64,000 nucleotides of DNA from assembly GCF_004123295.1 (NCBI RefSeq), contig NZ_SDMK01000004.1, positions 364,544 to 428,543 on the forward strand, in the 5' to 3' direction. Source of the DNA: Silvibacterium dinghuense (GTDB taxonomy: Bacteria; Acidobacteriota; Terriglobia; Terriglobales; Acidobacteriaceae). The notes beneath the pieces are model-generated. The model saw nothing but the letters and a program-made list of their open reading frames with translations, searched no databases and had not been told where the DNA came from. Of this stretch, positions 63,275 through 64,000 are shown piece by piece. Every line of letters starts with the position of its first letter. Position 1 is the stretch's first letter. A program made the position numbers and the translations under genes.

Positions 63275-63350
63275 TGGCAGGGGCGCTCGGATTCGAACCG
63301 AGAAGTTCGGTTTTGGAGACCGACAGTTTAACCGTTGAGCTTACGCCCCT
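63275..63350 (-). tRNA. trnW: tRNA-Trp (anticodon CCA)
   Basis: A 76-nt cloverleaf on the minus strand: 7-bp acceptor AGGGGCG/CGCCCCT, T-loop GGTTCGAATCC, anticodon stem-loop TCGGT-CTCCAAA-ACCGA with anticodon CCA, discriminator G and an encoded 3' CCA. It lies between rpmG and secE, as in many bacteria. Confidence 0.96.
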
Positions 63351-63489
63351 GTGTACGGCACATCTTCCAGCCTGCGGCCCTGAGGCCTTTGCAAAGAGGA
63401 GGCGGGACCAACTGCCGTCCTACTTATTCTCGCACGACATTTGCCGTACGGTTTCGCATGACTTTTCGCCTGGCTGGGCGAGGTGCGGG

Positions 63490-63639
63490 TTACTTCGTTT
63501 CTTTGTGGTCAGTATGCTTGCGGCAGCGGTTGCAGAACTTCGAGAACTCCAGACGGCCGGTGGTCGTCTTCTTGTTCTTCGTCGTCGTGTAGTTCCGCTC
63601 CTTGCACACGGGGCACTGGAGAGTGACGATTTCGCGCAT
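63490..63639 (-). CDS. rpmG: 50S ribosomal protein L33
   Basis: A 49-residue protein starting [12 protein letters not shown], with four cysteines in two pairs (CPVC and CNRC) forming the zinc ribbon, then [10 protein letters not shown]. Zn-binding (C+) L33 type. Start at 63639; it lies between tuf and tRNA-Trp. Confidence 0.95.
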   Translation of the reverse strand: MREIVTLQCPVCKERNYTTTKNKKTTTGRLEFSKFCNRCRKHTDHKETK

Positions 63640-63750
63640 CTTTTTATCCTAACCGATCCCCGGGCGATTTACCCCGGCAATCTATGGAGGAAGCCCGGTT
63701 TTCGCGCTTCCCACTTCTGAAATCTACGGCCTTTACTGCTGCGGATCAGC

Positions 63751-63810
63751 CGGAAGGGCTTTAACCCCCTTTCCGGCCGACTCGCTGACTTGCTCACGCC
63801 CGAAGGCGTG
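63751..63810 (-). terminator. Hairpins downstream of tuf
   Basis: CACGCC-CGAA-GGCGTG (63795-63810), flanked by two GCTGACTTGCT copies, and CCGGAAGGG...CCCTTTCCGG (63751-63777). Neither has a strong T tract on the minus strand, so termination is uncertain. Confidence 0.45.
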
Positions 63811-63823
63811 CTGACTTGCTTGC

Positions 63824-64000
63824 TTACGCGAGGATCTCGCTGATGGTGCCGGCGCCGACGGTGCGGCCGCCTTCGCGGATGGCGAAGCGCAGGCCCTTTT
63901 CCATGGCCACCGGAGTGTGCAGCTCAATCTCCAGCTGGATGTTGTCGCCCGGCATCACCATCTCCGTGCCCTCAGGCAGCTTCGCCGTGCCGGTCACGTC
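63824..64000 (-). CDS. tuf: Elongation factor Tu, C-terminal 58 residues (runs off the window)
   Basis: The visible end reads [34 protein letters not shown] and ends SEILA, which is the C-terminus of EF-Tu domain III. It delivers aminoacyl-tRNA to the ribosome. The N-terminal part lies beyond 64000. Placement upstream of rpmG is standard. Confidence 0.96.
   Translation of the reverse strand, partial: DVTGTAKLPEGTEMVMPGDNIQLEIELHTPVAMEKGLRFAIREGGRTVGAGTISEILA

Overview
The window looks like chromosome from a high-GC soil acidobacterium of the Terriglobia (Acidobacteriaceae-like). The basis is four very large Oar-like TonB-dependent receptors with a carboxypeptidase-regulatory N-terminal domain, two ADOP-type FtsX/MacB permeases (one with a PadR regulator), the secreted-enzyme repertoire, and intergenic DNA packed with short palindromic and tandem repeats. 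No phage, IS transposase or CRISPR array is visible.

Layout. Positions 1-45,400 are an accessory/metabolic region: a secreted GH18 glycosidase with a small zinc-ribbon membrane protein, an SDR, a fused PabB-PabC enzyme, an ADOP permease, a secreted lipase-like hydrolase, receptor 1, a methyltransferase, a rhodanese, a DUF488/glutamine-amidotransferase pair, an AraC regulator divergent from a DHA2 exporter, a PNGase A-like protein, a Tat-exported superoxide dismutase, receptor 2, a TPR protein, a PepSY membrane protein with a tiny overlapping membrane protein, a threonine aldolase, DUF7009-FdhD, a formylglycine-generating enzyme, receptor 3, a sulfatase, receptor 4 and an azoreductase. Positions 45,600-64,000 hold the transcription/translation core on the minus strand: tuf (partial), rpmG, tRNA-Trp, secE, nusG, rplK, then rplA, rplJ, rplL, rpoB, rpoC.

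How the genes work together. Sulfatase and receptor 3 are 72 nt apart on the same strand and are followed by a formylglycine-generating enzyme with both catalytic cysteines. This looks like a locus for uptake and desulfation of a sulfated substrate. The secreted hydrolases, PNGase A-like protein, exported SOD and large receptors suit a polymer-scavenging soil lifestyle.

Most unusual points. (1) The normally contiguous secE-nusG-rplK-rplA-rplJ-rplL-rpoB-rpoC block is split between rplK and rplA by about 4 kb carrying an oppositely oriented PadR-ADOP pair and a truncated membrane-protein gene; a 14-bp-stem terminator follows rplK and a candidate promoter precedes rplA. (2) Spacers inside the ribosomal/RNA-polymerase block carry degenerate 7-bp tandem repeats (AGCTTCT-like) in opposing arms that can fold into long hairpins. 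(3) A different 7-bp repeat, with GGG every 7 nt on the transcribed strand, lies at the 3' end of four minus-strand genes and has G-quadruplex potential. (4) A 101-bp doubly palindromic element occurs three times, alongside many shorter hairpins that share an outer clamp but have different inner stems, and 50-bp tandem units. (5) RpoB has an eight-cysteine insertion near its N-terminus. Calls rest on reading the sequence and knowledge of families; no database search was run.
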